From assembly GCA_902591755.1 (NCBI GenBank), contig CACJBX010000002.1:62001-126000 (forward strand): DNA of 64,000 bases. The letters run 5' to 3'. Of the stretch, positions 7,984-15,897 are shown one piece after another (within the stretch, counting starts at the first letter, position 1; every line of letters begins with the position of its first letter). Both the position numbers and the translations under genes were made by a program. Under the pieces are notes generated by a model. The model did not search any database and was not told the DNA's origin. It was given only the letters and a program-made list of their open reading frames with translations. The DNA is from an uncultured Pelagibacteraceae bacterium (GTDB lineage: Bacteria; Pseudomonadota; Alphaproteobacteria; Pelagibacterales; Pelagibacteraceae).

Positions 7984-8144
7984 TAATCTAAACTCGGGTA
8001 TCCTTTAATATTTCCATTCTTTTCGATCAAGGCCCTAAATTCTTCAAAAGTCATCTTTTTATTTATGTCCACAACTTCTGTATTAAGATCCTCTTTGCTA
8101 CATGAAATTAATATGAAGAATATTATGAATAAAAAATTTCTCAT
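7983..8144 (-). CDS. Small predicted lipoprotein, 53 aa
   Basis: This gene is missing from the ORF track because of its length. It starts at the ATG at 8144, overlapping the argC stop as ATGA, and ends at 7983, overlapping the hom start as TAATG. The sequence opens with a signal peptide and lipobox (FFILISC, C at residue 15) followed by a short acidic/basic tail (MTFEEFRALIEKNGN). It fills exactly the space between argC and hom with overlaps on both sides, strong evidence that it is translated. Function unknown; the tail resembles no domain I recognise. Confidence 0.75.
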   Translation of the reverse strand: MRNFLFIIFFILISCSKEDLNTEVVDINKKMTFEEFRALIEKNGNIKGYPSLD

Positions 8145-9157
8145 TTTAAACCCTCATTAAACTTAAAATTATAGATAAAATTTAAATTTTGAACCGCTTG
8201 CCCTGCCCCACCTTTTATCAAATTATCTATACTGCTTAGAATAATTAATTTTTTTTTATCCTTTGATTTACAAACTGATATTTGACAATTATTTGTGTTA
8301 ATAACATCATTCGTGCTTAAAGCTTTATTCTTCAATATTTTGATAAATTTATCTTTCATATAATATCTTCTTAATTCATTGTATATTTTATTCAAATTAG
8401 ATTTACTTTTATAATTTAAGTAAATAGTTGATAAAATCCCTCGAAACATGGGAAGTATATGAGGAGTGAAAGTAAATTCTATATTTTTTTTAACATAGCT
8501 CAATTCCTGTTGAATTTCTGCATTATGTCTATGAGAGGCTATTCCATAAGCGCTTGTTGAACCATATAAATTTTTATTCTTGAATTTCTTATGAACGCCA
8601 CGACCAGCTCCAGAAAAACCTGATTTTGAGTCAATAACAATATTTTTAAAATCTATTAAATTTTTTTTAATTAAGGGAAGTAAAGGCAAAAGTATAGAAG
8701 TAGGATAACAGCCCGGACAGGCTATAATTTTACCTTTTGGTAAATTTTTCTTGTTAATTTCAGTTAAGCCATAAATACTTTTTTTAAGATTATTTAAAGA
8801 TATATGTTTTATCCGATAATATTTGTTATACATTTTTGCATTCGTTAATCTAAAATCAGCTGATAGATCAATCATGATGTTGTTTTTTAATAGTTTATTA
8901 GCAATTTTTTGAGACTGGCCATTAGGCAAGGATGTAAATATAACATCTACATCTTTAAATAGTTTATAATTAATCTTGATAATCTTTGGTAGCTTATATT
9001 TCTTTAAATCTTTATCATAATAAGAAATATTCTTACCAACAGATGTATTGCCACAAAGATATTTTATTTTCACATTTTTGTGTTTACACAGGAGTTTCAC
9101 CAATTGAGTTCCAATATAACCCGTTGAGCCCGCAATTAATACGTTAAGTTTGTCCAT
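8141..9157 (-). CDS. argC: N-acetyl-gamma-glutamyl-phosphate reductase
   Basis: ArgC catalyses the third step of arginine synthesis, NADPH-dependent reduction of N-acetylglutamyl phosphate to the semialdehyde. The Rossmann motif AGSTGYIGTQL lies at the N-terminus, the catalytic cysteine is in CPGCYPTS and the active-site histidine region is PHILPMFRG. Length (338 aa) fits the long-type ArgC. It follows rpsI by 33 bp and overlaps the small lipoprotein gene at its stop. The rplM-rpsI-argC order is common in alphaproteobacteria. Confidence 0.95.
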   Translation of the reverse strand: MDKLNVLIAGSTGYIGTQLVKLLCKHKNVKIKYLCGNTSVGKNISYYDKDLKKYKLPKIIKINYKLFKDVDVIFTSLPNGQSQKIANKLLKNNIMIDLSADFRLTNAKMYNKYYRIKHISLNNLKKSIYGLTEINKKNLPKGKIIACPGCYPTSILLPLLPLIKKNLIDFKNIVIDSKSGFSGAGRGVHKKFKNKNLYGSTSAYGIASHRHNAEIQQELSYVKKNIEFTFTPHILPMFRGILSTIYLNYKSKSNLNKIYNELRRYYMKDKFIKILKNKALSTNDVINTNNCQISVCKSKDKKKLIILSSIDNLIKGGAGQAVQNLNFIYNFKFNEGLK

Positions 9158-9190
9158 AAATTATTATAACAGTTGATTGTAAAAAAGTAA

Positions 9191-9610
9191 TTATCTTTTA
9201 GAAAACTGAAAGCTTCTTCTTGCTTTTCTATGACCGTATTTTTTACGCTCAACAGAACGAGAATCTCTCGTGGTAAGTTTTTCTTTTTTTAAAGGAGTTT
9301 TGAATGAAGCGTCGAATAACAATAAAGCTTTAGAAATACCATGTATCATTGCTCCAACTTGGCCGCTATGTCCTCCACCCTTTACAGAGCATTTTACATC
9401 ATAAGAAGTTGATTGTTCTATTAATTCGAAAGGTCGCAAAAGTTGATTTATATGATTTGATCTCTTGAAATATGCATCATACTTTTTACCATTTACGTAA
9501 ATATTTCCACTTCCTTTTTTAAGCCAAACTCTAGCTATTGATTTTTTTCTTCTCCCAGTAGCATATTTACCGTCTGTGAAATTTCCAATATTTTGTATTT
9601 CTGTGGACAT
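9191..9610 (-). CDS. rpsI: Ribosomal protein uS9
   Basis: Small-subunit protein S9. The N-terminal TGRRKKSIARVWL motif, the central GGGHSGQVGAMIHGI segment and the conserved C-terminal tail ending RSFQFSKR, which reaches the P-site tRNA, are all present. The length of 139 aa is normal. The gene starts 2 bp after rplM, the universal L13-S9 pair, and is expected to be co-transcribed with it. Confidence 0.98.
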   Translation of the reverse strand: MSTEIQNIGNFTDGKYATGRRKKSIARVWLKKGSGNIYVNGKKYDAYFKRSNHINQLLRPFELIEQSTSYDVKCSVKGGGHSGQVGAMIHGISKALLLFDASFKTPLKKEKLTTRDSRSVERKKYGHRKARRSFQFSKR

Positions 9611-9612
9611 AA

Positions 9613-10071
9613 TTAATTTCTGACAATATTTTTGTTATTTAATTTTGATAAATCTATTAAAACTGGGTTTTGTGACTCATGAGGATGCTTTTCGCCAACA
9701 TAAACTTTTAGTTTTGACAATTGTTTTTTCCCTAAAGGTCCACCTGGCAACATTCTTTTAACTGCCAATTTTAAAACTTCCTCTGGTTTTTTTTGATGTA
9801 ATTTCTCTGGTGTGGTTTCTTTTATACCACCTGGATAACCAGTATGTCGGTAGTACTTTTTATTTTCAAATTTATTTCCTGTAAATTTTATCTGTTCAAT
9901 ATTTTTAACCACTACAAAATCACCATGGTCCATATGAGGTGAAAATTTAGGGCTATTTTTACCTCTAATTATTTTCGTAATTATAGTAGCTAATCTACCT
10001 ACAACTGCATTTTTGGCATCAATTTCATACCACTTACAGTTTATTTCACTTTTTTTAACGAATTTAGTCAT
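9613..10071 (-). CDS. rplM: Ribosomal protein uL13
   Basis: Large-subunit protein L13, an early assembly protein. Recognisable segments are the N-terminal WYEIDAKNAVVGRLAT, HMDHGDFVVV, YYRHTGYPGG and AVKRMLPGGPLG. Length 152 aa is normal. It leads the minus-strand run to the DMT gene. A near-consensus promoter lies 12-39 bp upstream (see 10083-10110), which would give only a very short 5' leader. Confidence 0.98.
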   Translation of the reverse strand: MTKFVKKSEINCKWYEIDAKNAVVGRLATIITKIIRGKNSPKFSPHMDHGDFVVVKNIEQIKFTGNKFENKKYYRHTGYPGGIKETTPEKLHQKKPEEVLKLAVKRMLPGGPLGKKQLSKLKVYVGEKHPHESQNPVLIDLSKLNNKNIVRN

Positions 10072-10082
10072 GTTTGCGGGGA

Positions 10083-10110
10083 TTAATACTTAGAAATAGC
10101 TTATTGTCAA
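10083..10110 (-). promoter_or_regulatory. Promoter of the rplM-rpsI operon
   Basis: Read on the minus strand, a perfect TTGACA (-35) is followed after 16 bp by TATTAA (-10). The predicted transcription start falls within a few bases of the rplM ATG at 10071, implying a very short leader without room for an L13 autoregulatory structure. Confidence 0.55.
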
Positions 10111-10156
10111 ATTATTATATTTAGCTTGTTTTTTAAGATTATTTTATGATAGCCTT

Positions 10157-10236
10157 TATAATTATATGAAAGTAGTGCATAATTCACAATTTCTACTGAT
10201 CAAAAAAAAGAAAATCATCAACGAAGGGAGAAAAAA
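10157..10236 (+). promoter_or_regulatory. metY leader: -10 box and hairpin near a strong RBS
   Basis: A TATAAT at 10157-10162 could be the -10 of metY. It is followed by a 5-bp stem AGTAG/CTACT (10171-10175 with 10193-10197) enclosing a 17-nt loop, an A-rich linker and the Shine-Dalgarno AGGGAG 8 bp before the ATG. Short stem, long loop and RBS-proximal tail resemble the compact SAM-II/SAM-V riboswitch layout, and SAM-V is known in marine SAR11 ahead of methionine genes. I could not derive the required pseudoknot, so the riboswitch identity is a guess. Confidence 0.3.
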
Positions 10237-11562
10237 ATGAGTAAATCTAAGAATCCAGAGACTATTGCTCTACATGGTGGTGAATATAGAAGTGACCCAG
10301 CAACAACTGCAGTTGCTGTACCAATTTATAGAACAACATCATATCAGTTTAATAATACTGGACATGCGGCAAACCTATTTGCGCTTAAGGAGTTCGGAAA
10401 CATCTATACAAGGATTATGAATCCAACAAATGATGTTTTAGAAAAAAGAGTTGCAGCCATTGAAAATGGTTTAGCTTGTGTAACTGTTGGCTCAGGACAA
10501 GCAGCCTCTACTTTTGCAATTCTAAATGTATGTCAGTCAGGTGATAACTTTGTTAGTTCAACAGATCTTTATGGTGGAACAGTAAACTTATTTACACACA
10601 CATTAAAAAAACTTGGTATTGAAGTAAGGTATGCTGATCCTTCTGATCCAAAAAATTTTGAAAAAGCCATAGATGATAGAACTAGATGTTTCTATGCAGA
10701 AACATTGCCTAATCCTGCCTTAAGAGTTTTTCCAATTAAAGAAGTTTCTGATATTGGAAGAAAACATAACATACCTTTAATAATGGATAATACTGCTGCC
10801 CCAGTTATATGTAAGCCATTAGATCATGGTGCAGCTGTTGTTGTTCATTCTTTAACTAAATTTATTGGAGGTCATGGAACAGTAATCGGTGGATGTTTAG
10901 TTGATGGAGGTAATTTCGACTGGACAGCTGACCCAAAAAGACAACCATTATTTAATGAACCAGATATGAGTTACGGTGGGGCAAAATGGGGTGAAGTTGT
11001 ACCTCAACTAACTGGAGCTAATGTATCCTTTGCGGTAAGAGCAAGAGTATGTCTACTGAGAGATTTGGGAGCACCTTTGGCACCTGATAACGCATGGGGT
11101 ATTATACAAGGGTTGGAAACAGCACCTTTAAGAATGAAACAACATTGTTCAAATGCAGAAAAGGCTGTTGATTTTTTAACTAAGCACAAAAATGTTGAGA
11201 GAGTAATATATCCAACACTTCACAAAGGAGCAGTTGGCGATAGAACTAAGAAATATTTTTCTGGAGGTAACGGTGCTCTAGTAGGTATTGAAGTTAAAGG
11301 CGGTGTAGAAGCTGGTAAAAAGTTTATTGAGGCTTTAAAAATGTTTTACCATGTAGCAAACATTGGAGATGCTAGAAGTTTAGCTATCCACCCTGCTACA
11401 ACTACACATAGTCAACTTACTGAAGAAGAATTGTTAGCAGCTGGTGTTACACCTGGATACATAAGACTATCAATAGGTATTGAGCATCCAGATGATATTA
11501 TTGCAGACTTGAAACAGGCTCTTGATGCATCAGGTAAACCAAGTCTGAAAGCTGTAAGTTAA
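10237..11562 (+). CDS. metY: O-acetylhomoserine sulfhydrylase (Cys/Met PLP enzyme)
   Basis: This PLP enzyme makes homocysteine from O-acetylhomoserine and sulfide (or an alternative thiol). The 441-residue length and the segments ALHGGEYRSD, GSGQAAS and HSLTKFIGGHG, with the PLP lysine at K208, place it in the MetY branch rather than the shorter MetB/MetZ enzymes. The gene is preceded by a strong Shine-Dalgarno (GAAGGGAG) and a leader with a possible regulatory hairpin. Its stop overlaps the convergent ctaA gene by 4 bp. It uses homoserine made by hom in the neighbouring operon after acylation. Confidence 0.93.
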   Translation: MSKSKNPETIALHGGEYRSDPATTAVAVPIYRTTSYQFNNTGHAANLFALKEFGNIYTRIMNPTNDVLEKRVAAIENGLACVTVGSGQAASTFAILNVCQSGDNFVSSTDLYGGTVNLFTHTLKKLGIEVRYADPSDPKNFEKAIDDRTRCFYAETLPNPALRVFPIKEVSDIGRKHNIPLIMDNTAAPVICKPLDHGAAVVVHSLTKFIGGHGTVIGGCLVDGGNFDWTADPKRQPLFNEPDMSYGGAKWGEVVPQLTGANVSFAVRARVCLLRDLGAPLAPDNAWGIIQGLETAPLRMKQHCSNAEKAVDFLTKHKNVERVIYPTLHKGAVGDRTKKYFSGGNGALVGIEVKGGVEAGKKFIEALKMFYHVANIGDARSLAIHPATTTHSQLTEEELLAAGVTPGYIRLSIGIEHPDDIIADLKQALDASGKPSLKAVS

Positions 11563-12575
11563 TTTTTCTTAGTGTTTATAAATAAAAAATAAACACTAAA
11601 GCTTACAAGAAGAATTGAACTAATTTGGTGCATAGATGCAATAAACATTTGTGCACCACTAGTTACTGTCAAAATTCCTAACACAATTTGAAGCAATAAT
11701 ATTAAACCTAAAATTACAACTGTTTTATTAAACTTTATTAATTTGTTTGAAATTACTAAATAAAGAGTAATCAAATATACAATCATTATAATGTAGGCAA
11801 GGTTTCGATGCATAAATTGAACAAGAGATGGTTCGCTAAAAGCTGAAATCTCAAACAAGTTGTAGAGATTATTGTCATTTGGAAAAAACGTTGATCCCAT
11901 TAATGGCCACGAATTATAAATTTTTCCAGCATCCATACCCGAAACAAAAGCACCAACAATTATTTGTAAAAAAATCAAGAAAATGAAGATCTCAGGTAAT
12001 TTAAATTTTATATATCCATAGTTAGAATTCAGTTTTATTTTAAGATTGAAAATTTGCCAAAGAATGAGTGTTAAGATAATAAAGGCAGTTGTTAGGTGAA
12101 GAGATAATCTAAAATGGCTTACATCAATTTTGTTAACTAAACCGCTCATAACCATATACCAACCTATAAACCCTTGAGCACATATTAGTACAAATATAAA
12201 TATATATGATTTAGTTTTTTTGAAACCTAGTCTGAAAATAAAATATATTAATGGTATTAGAAAAAATAAACCTATTATTCTTCCCAAAAATCTATGAGCC
12301 CACTCCCACCAGAAAATTACTTTAAATTCATCTAGTGACATATTGAAGTTTTGTAATTTATATTCAGGTATTTCCTTGTATAAATTAAAATAAGCAATCC
12401 ATTCAGTATTTGAAAAAGGTGGTAAAAATCCTTTAAATAATTCCCATTCAGTAATCGATAAACCTGAGTCAGTTAATCTTGTGAGTCCACCAACAACTAT
12501 TATTGATGAAACTAATACAAACATAATAATTAACCAAAAAGACAGTAAATTTTCGATACTTTTATTTATGTACAT
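11559..12575 (-). CDS. ctaA: Heme A synthase (CtaA/COX15)
   Basis: CtaA oxidises the methyl group of heme O to the formyl of heme A for cytochrome aa3 oxidase. The 338-aa membrane protein shows about eight helices and the four heme-ligand histidine sites WAHRFLGR, HFRLSLHL, FMHRNLAY and SMHQISS. GGLTRLTDSGLSITEW near the N-terminus is a family signature. It belongs to the longer alphaproteobacterial/mitochondrial COX15 type. It converges on metY and is separated from the chorismate mutase gene by a short divergent gap. Confidence 0.95.
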   Translation of the reverse strand: MYINKSIENLLSFWLIIMFVLVSSIIVVGGLTRLTDSGLSITEWELFKGFLPPFSNTEWIAYFNLYKEIPEYKLQNFNMSLDEFKVIFWWEWAHRFLGRIIGLFFLIPLIYFIFRLGFKKTKSYIFIFVLICAQGFIGWYMVMSGLVNKIDVSHFRLSLHLTTAFIILTLILWQIFNLKIKLNSNYGYIKFKLPEIFIFLIFLQIIVGAFVSGMDAGKIYNSWPLMGSTFFPNDNNLYNLFEISAFSEPSLVQFMHRNLAYIIMIVYLITLYLVISNKLIKFNKTVVILGLILLLQIVLGILTVTSGAQMFIASMHQISSILLVSFSVYFLFINTKKN

Positions 12576-12618
12576 ATATCAATAAATATAATAATTATAA
12601 TTAAATCCAAAAGATTAA

Positions 12619-12912
12619 ATGTCGCCTAATAATAAAAAAAAATTAATTGTTTTAAGAAAAAAACTAGATTTGCTTGATAATCAACTCATCAAAATATTAA
12701 AAAAGAGATTTAATGTTGTTCAAAACGTTTTAAAGCTTAAAGAAAAAAAGAGTGAAATAATTGATAGAAAAAGAATTAATGTAATTTTAAATAATATTAA
12801 GAAAAAATCAAAAAAAAATAAAATAGATACTAGAATTACTCTTAAGGTATGGAAAAGTATGATTAATGCTTTTATTCAATACGAATTCAGAAATTTTAAG
12901 AAAAAAAAATAA
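12619..12912 (+). CDS. Chorismate mutase, AroQ type
   Basis: The 97-residue, all-helical protein opens with LRKKLDLLDNQLIKILKKR, the AroQ helix-1 pattern that supplies active-site Arg, and continues with VLKLKEKK and IDRKR, which fit helix 2. It would turn chorismate into prephenate for phenylalanine and tyrosine. It is a stand-alone domain without dehydratase or dehydrogenase fusion. The gene is divergent from ctaA and ends 5 bp from the convergent rpmG stop. Confidence 0.85.
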   Translation: MSPNNKKKLIVLRKKLDLLDNQLIKILKKRFNVVQNVLKLKEKKSEIIDRKRINVILNNIKKKSKKNKIDTRITLKVWKSMINAFIQYEFRNFKKKK

Positions 12913-12916
12913 GTAG

Positions 12917-13108
12917 TTATTTACTATGTGGAGGCAGTTTTTTTTCAACAAAAACTTCATGCTTTCTTGTAGAAGGATTGTACTTTTTTGCTTTTAACTT
13001 AATCTTAGCCTTTTCACCACCAGCTGGTTTTTTTACATAATAAAAAAAAGGACTGTCAGGTTTAGACTCTGGGACCAATCTAACTTTAACGTGAGTTTTT
13101 TTTGCCAT
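12917..13108 (-). CDS. rpmG: Ribosomal protein bL33
   Basis: MAKKTHVKVRLVPES at the start, FFYYVKKP in the middle and the KKYNPSTRKHEVFVEKK tail match bL33. At 63 aa it is a little longer than the usual 51-56 because of inserted residues near KPAGGEKAK. It has no zinc cysteines, so it is the C-minus form. Its start overlaps the merR stop by 23 bp on the same strand. Confidence 0.93.
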   Translation of the reverse strand: MAKKTHVKVRLVPESKPDSPFFYYVKKPAGGEKAKIKLKAKKYNPSTRKHEVFVEKKLPPHSK

Positions 13109-13466
13109 TTGATGTTTTTAAGTCTTTAATTAATTTATTAATTTTGTTTAACTTATACTTTAAATCCATTGCATTTATAGTTTTATTTTCACTAGGGTCA
13201 ATATCAAAAAAATCTTTATTTAATTGTTTTTTTACACCCGATATTGTCATTCCTTTTTCTTTAAGTAAAAACTTTATTTTCTTTAAAAGTTCTATATTTT
13301 TATCGTCATAATGTCTTCGTTTATTTATCATTTTTGGTTTAACTTGTTGAAACTCAGTCTCCCAATAACGAATTGTATGAGTATTCTTTTTATTTCCAAT
13401 CGAGTCTAATTCTAGTATTTCTGCAACTTCGCCAATTGTTTTATAGGCTTTTAAGCTTTTTTTCAT
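13086..13466 (-). CDS. MerR-family transcriptional regulator
   Basis: An N-terminal MerR helix-turn-helix begins YKTIGEVAEILEL and continues HTIRYWETEFQQVKPKMINKRR, followed by a short helical region (FLLKEKGMTISGVKKQL). The ATG at 13466 is chosen over the track's 13517 because the family begins right at this point and the extra 17 residues lie in ihfA. In alphaproteobacteria a MerR gene commonly follows ihfA, as here. No cysteine cluster for metal sensing is seen; the effector is unknown. Confidence 0.88.
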   Translation of the reverse strand: MKKSLKAYKTIGEVAEILELDSIGNKKNTHTIRYWETEFQQVKPKMINKRRHYDDKNIELLKKIKFLLKEKGMTISGVKKQLNKDFFDIDPSENKTINAMDLKYKLNKINKLIKDLKTSNGKKNSR

Positions 13467-13752
13467 TATTATTAATATAATTTTTAAAATCCTTAGATGG
13501 TTTAAATAAAACAACATTTCTTTCTTTAATTATTTTTTTTTCTTTTGTTTTGGGATTTCTACCAATACGACTTTTTTTAAAACGTATGTGGAATGTTCCA
13601 AAATTTGATATTTTTACAACTTTGAATTTTTTAAGATTTTTTACAATATCAGACAAAATATCTTCAAGAATACTTTCTGACATTTTTTTTGAAAAGCCTA
13701 TTTGCATAAATACAGAGTTAATAATTTCTTTTTTTGTAAGGTTTACTCTCAT
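13441..13752 (-). CDS. ihfA: Integration host factor alpha subunit
   Basis: The 103-aa HU/IHF protein starts VNLTKKEIINSVF, has the DNA-binding arm with GRNPKTKEKK and ends FKPSKDFKNYIN, the pattern of IHF-alpha. IHF bends DNA at specific sites and assists recombination and transcription. Its start overlaps the plsX stop by one base, and its end overlaps merR by 26 bp. In most alphaproteobacteria fabH lies between plsX and ihfA; here it is absent. Confidence 0.92.
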   Translation of the reverse strand: MRVNLTKKEIINSVFMQIGFSKKMSESILEDILSDIVKNLKKFKVVKISNFGTFHIRFKKSRIGRNPKTKEKKIIKERNVVLFKPSKDFKNYINNNEKKLKSL

Positions 13753-14756
13753 TAATTAATAATGTTATTTTTTATTTTCTCTATCAAATTTCCATGGACT
13801 ATTTTTTCACAAACTTTCAATGAGTTAGAAAAACCAATATAATCTGTTGAGCCATGACTTTTAACTACAGGGGAATTTAAGCCAATAAGAATTGCACCAT
13901 TATAAAGTCTGGGATCTAATTTATCTTTTACTTTTCTTAAATTTTTAATATTTAAAAAAGATAGAACTTTCCCATATAAATTAGATGTCATCGAACTCTT
14001 AACCTCTTTCATTATAAAATTAGCAGTCCCTTCCGCAGTTTTAAGGGCAATATTTCCAGTAAAACCATCTGTCACAATAACATTTACATCACCAGACATA
14101 ATATTATTACCTTCTATATAACCAGCAAAATTAAATTCATTACTTTTTTTTTCGCTTAAAATTTTGTGAGCACCTTTAATTATTTCGTTACCTTTTATGT
14201 CTTCAGACCCGATGTTTAATAGTGCTACTTTTGGCTGCTCTTTTGGAAAAAGTGATTTAAACAAAGATGAACCCATTATTGCAAAATCAATTAAATTTTT
14301 TTCACTACACTCAATGTTTGCCCCAAGATCTAGAACAACATTCATTCCTGATTTATTTGGCCATAAAGCAGATAAAGCTGGTTTATCAATATTCTCTATC
14401 ATTTCTAAATTTATTTTTGCGATAACAAATAGTGCACCAGTATTTCCTGCAGATATTACTATATCTGATTCTTTTGATTTAACACTTTCTATTGCTTTCC
14501 ACATACTAGAATTTTTTCCTTTTCTTGCAGCCGATAATGGTGAGTCTGTATCAAGTATCTTTTCTTTTGTATCAAAAATTTTAAAACTATTTTCTTTTAA
14601 ATTTTTTAAAAGCTCTTTTATTTCTTTTTCATCACCAAACACATTGTAATTAATATTTTTTGCTGTTTTGGAATGATGAATTATTCCATCAATAGCTTTT
14701 TTCGGTGAACCTTCCCCACCCATTGCATCTACTGCAATATTTAAAATGTTGGTCAT
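13752..14756 (-). CDS. plsX: Phosphate acyltransferase PlsX
   Basis: PlsX makes acyl-phosphate from acyl-ACP for phospholipid synthesis and works with PlsY, also in this window at 51840. The N-terminal NIAVDAMGGEGSP, the TDSPLSAARKGKNSSM region and VTDGFTGNIALKTAEG are family signatures. Length 334 aa is normal. It follows rpmF by 9 bp and overlaps ihfA by one base. Confidence 0.96.
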   Translation of the reverse strand: MTNILNIAVDAMGGEGSPKKAIDGIIHHSKTAKNINYNVFGDEKEIKELLKNLKENSFKIFDTKEKILDTDSPLSAARKGKNSSMWKAIESVKSKESDIVISAGNTGALFVIAKINLEMIENIDKPALSALWPNKSGMNVVLDLGANIECSEKNLIDFAIMGSSLFKSLFPKEQPKVALLNIGSEDIKGNEIIKGAHKILSEKKSNEFNFAGYIEGNNIMSGDVNVIVTDGFTGNIALKTAEGTANFIMKEVKSSMTSNLYGKVLSFLNIKNLRKVKDKLDPRLYNGAILIGLNSPVVKSHGSTDYIGFSNSLKVCEKIVHGNLIEKIKNNIIN

Positions 14757-14765
14757 AATGAAAAA

Positions 14766-14945
14766 TTATTCCTTGGGATCTAGTACCTGTCTACCTTTAT
14801 AGGTACCAGTTTTTAAATCTAAATGATGTGAAAGACGATACTCGCCTGATTTCTTGTCTTCTGTAACATTTTTTGTTCTAAAATGAATGTGAGATCTTCT
14901 TTTTCCAGCTCTAGATTTAGTTGTTTTGCGTTTTGGTACAGCCAT
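14766..14945 (-). CDS. rpmF: Ribosomal protein bL32
   Basis: This 59-aa gene is too short for the ORF track. It reads [19 protein letters not shown] at the start and contains [16 protein letters not shown], the typical bL32 pattern in alphaproteobacteria. It has no zinc-binding cysteines. It lies 4 bp downstream of the bc1-chaperone gene and 9 bp upstream of plsX, the classic rpmF-plsX linkage. Confidence 0.95.
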   Translation of the reverse strand: MAVPKRKTTKSRAGKRRSHIHFRTKNVTEDKKSGEYRLSHHLDLKTGTYKGRQVLDPKE

Positions 14946-14949
14946 AATA

Positions 14950-15423
14950 TTAAAACTTATGATTTATTACACCTTTTGTAAATGATTTTAAAGGAGTTTT
15001 CGATAAATATATCTCGTAGTCATTAAAATAATTAACTATTTTCACATGATTATCTTTGAGTTTATAATAAAGTACCAGAATATCGGCTTTTTTATCATCA
15101 TCTAATTTATTCCAATTGCTAATTTTATCTAAAATTGAAAAGAAAATATTTATATAATCTTTCATTTTCTTATTTATTGATGCATCTCCATAACCAATCT
15201 CTCTAATACTAAGCTCAATTTGTCTAAAAAAATAATCAAAAAATTTTTGAAGGTATTCTTTATCGGTTTTACCTTTATGCTGACGCAAAAAGAATGCAAA
15301 ATGAAACAATAAAATGAGTAATCTATCAGAAAAGGTGTCTTTGTTGGTAAAAAGAGAGAAAAGACTTTTATTTCTAGAGAGATTTACTAAATTATTATAT
15401 AAGTTTACAAAATCTTTAATCAT
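14950..15423 (-). CDS. Ubiquinol-cytochrome c chaperone family protein
   Basis: The segments [15 protein letters not shown] and [20 protein letters not shown] match the Ubiq_cyt_C_chap domain related to mitochondrial CBP3, which helps assemble cytochrome b into complex III. The position next to bamE and upstream of rpmF-plsX is the usual alphaproteobacterial context, although the DUF177 gene often found between is missing. The ATG at 15423 has an AAGGA Shine-Dalgarno about 12 bp upstream. Its start codon shares bases with the divergent bamE start (CATG). Confidence 0.85.
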   Translation of the reverse strand: MIKDFVNLYNNLVNLSRNKSLFSLFTNKDTFSDRLLILLFHFAFFLRQHKGKTDKEYLQKFFDYFFRQIELSIREIGYGDASINKKMKDYINIFFSILDKISNWNKLDDDKKADILVLYYKLKDNHVKIVNYFNDYEIYLSKTPLKSFTKGVINHKF

Positions 15424-15892
15424 GAAAAATATATTCCTTATATCCCTATTTTTGATTATTTCAAATTGTTCTTTGAATTTAGTAGATGATCACCATGGAG
15501 TTTATTTTATAGAAAAAAAAATGAAAAAAATACAAGTTAACACAACAAACAGAAATGATTTAATAAAGATTTTTGGAGAACCTTCGACAAAAAGTACATT
15601 TGATAATGATGTATGGATATATATCGAAAGAAAAATTACTAATACTCATTTATTTGGAAAAAGAGAATTAATTGTAAATAATGTTCTTGTCCTTGAAATA
15701 GATCAGAGAGGTTTATTAGCTAAAATTGACTTTTATGATATAGACGATATGAAAAAAATTAATTTTGATAAAGACAAAACTGCAATTTCTTATAGAAAAA
15801 GAAGTTTTGTCTATGATTTTTTAGCTAGTATGAGACAAAAAATTAATGACCCTCTTGGTGTAAGAAAAAAAAGAAGAGAGCAGAACCAATAA
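15422..15892 (+). CDS. bamE: Outer membrane assembly lipoprotein BamE (SmpA/OmlA)
   Basis: BamE is the small lipoprotein of the BAM complex that inserts outer-membrane beta-barrels. The ATG at 15422 gives a signal peptide ending in a lipobox (LIISNC, C at residue 16); the track start at 15314 would put 36 residues in front of the signal peptide and is rejected. The SmpA/OmlA domain follows, with NTTNRNDLIKIFGEPS and WIYIERK. Length 156 aa fits. The start overlaps the divergent chaperone gene start in the sequence CATG, so its promoter must lie inside the neighbouring coding region. Confidence 0.88.
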   Translation: MKNIFLISLFLIISNCSLNLVDDHHGVYFIEKKMKKIQVNTTNRNDLIKIFGEPSTKSTFDNDVWIYIERKITNTHLFGKRELIVNNVLVLEIDQRGLLAKIDFYDIDDMKKINFDKDKTAISYRKRSFVYDFLASMRQKINDPLGVRKKRREQNQ

Positions 15893-15897
15893 TTTGA

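Noticed and set aside
14197-14649. 150-aa plus-strand ORF
   Set aside because: Antisense shadow of plsX; no family resemblance.
15314-15421. N-terminal extension of bamE in the ORF track
   Set aside because: It would place 36 residues before an obvious lipoprotein signal peptide and overlaps the chaperone gene.
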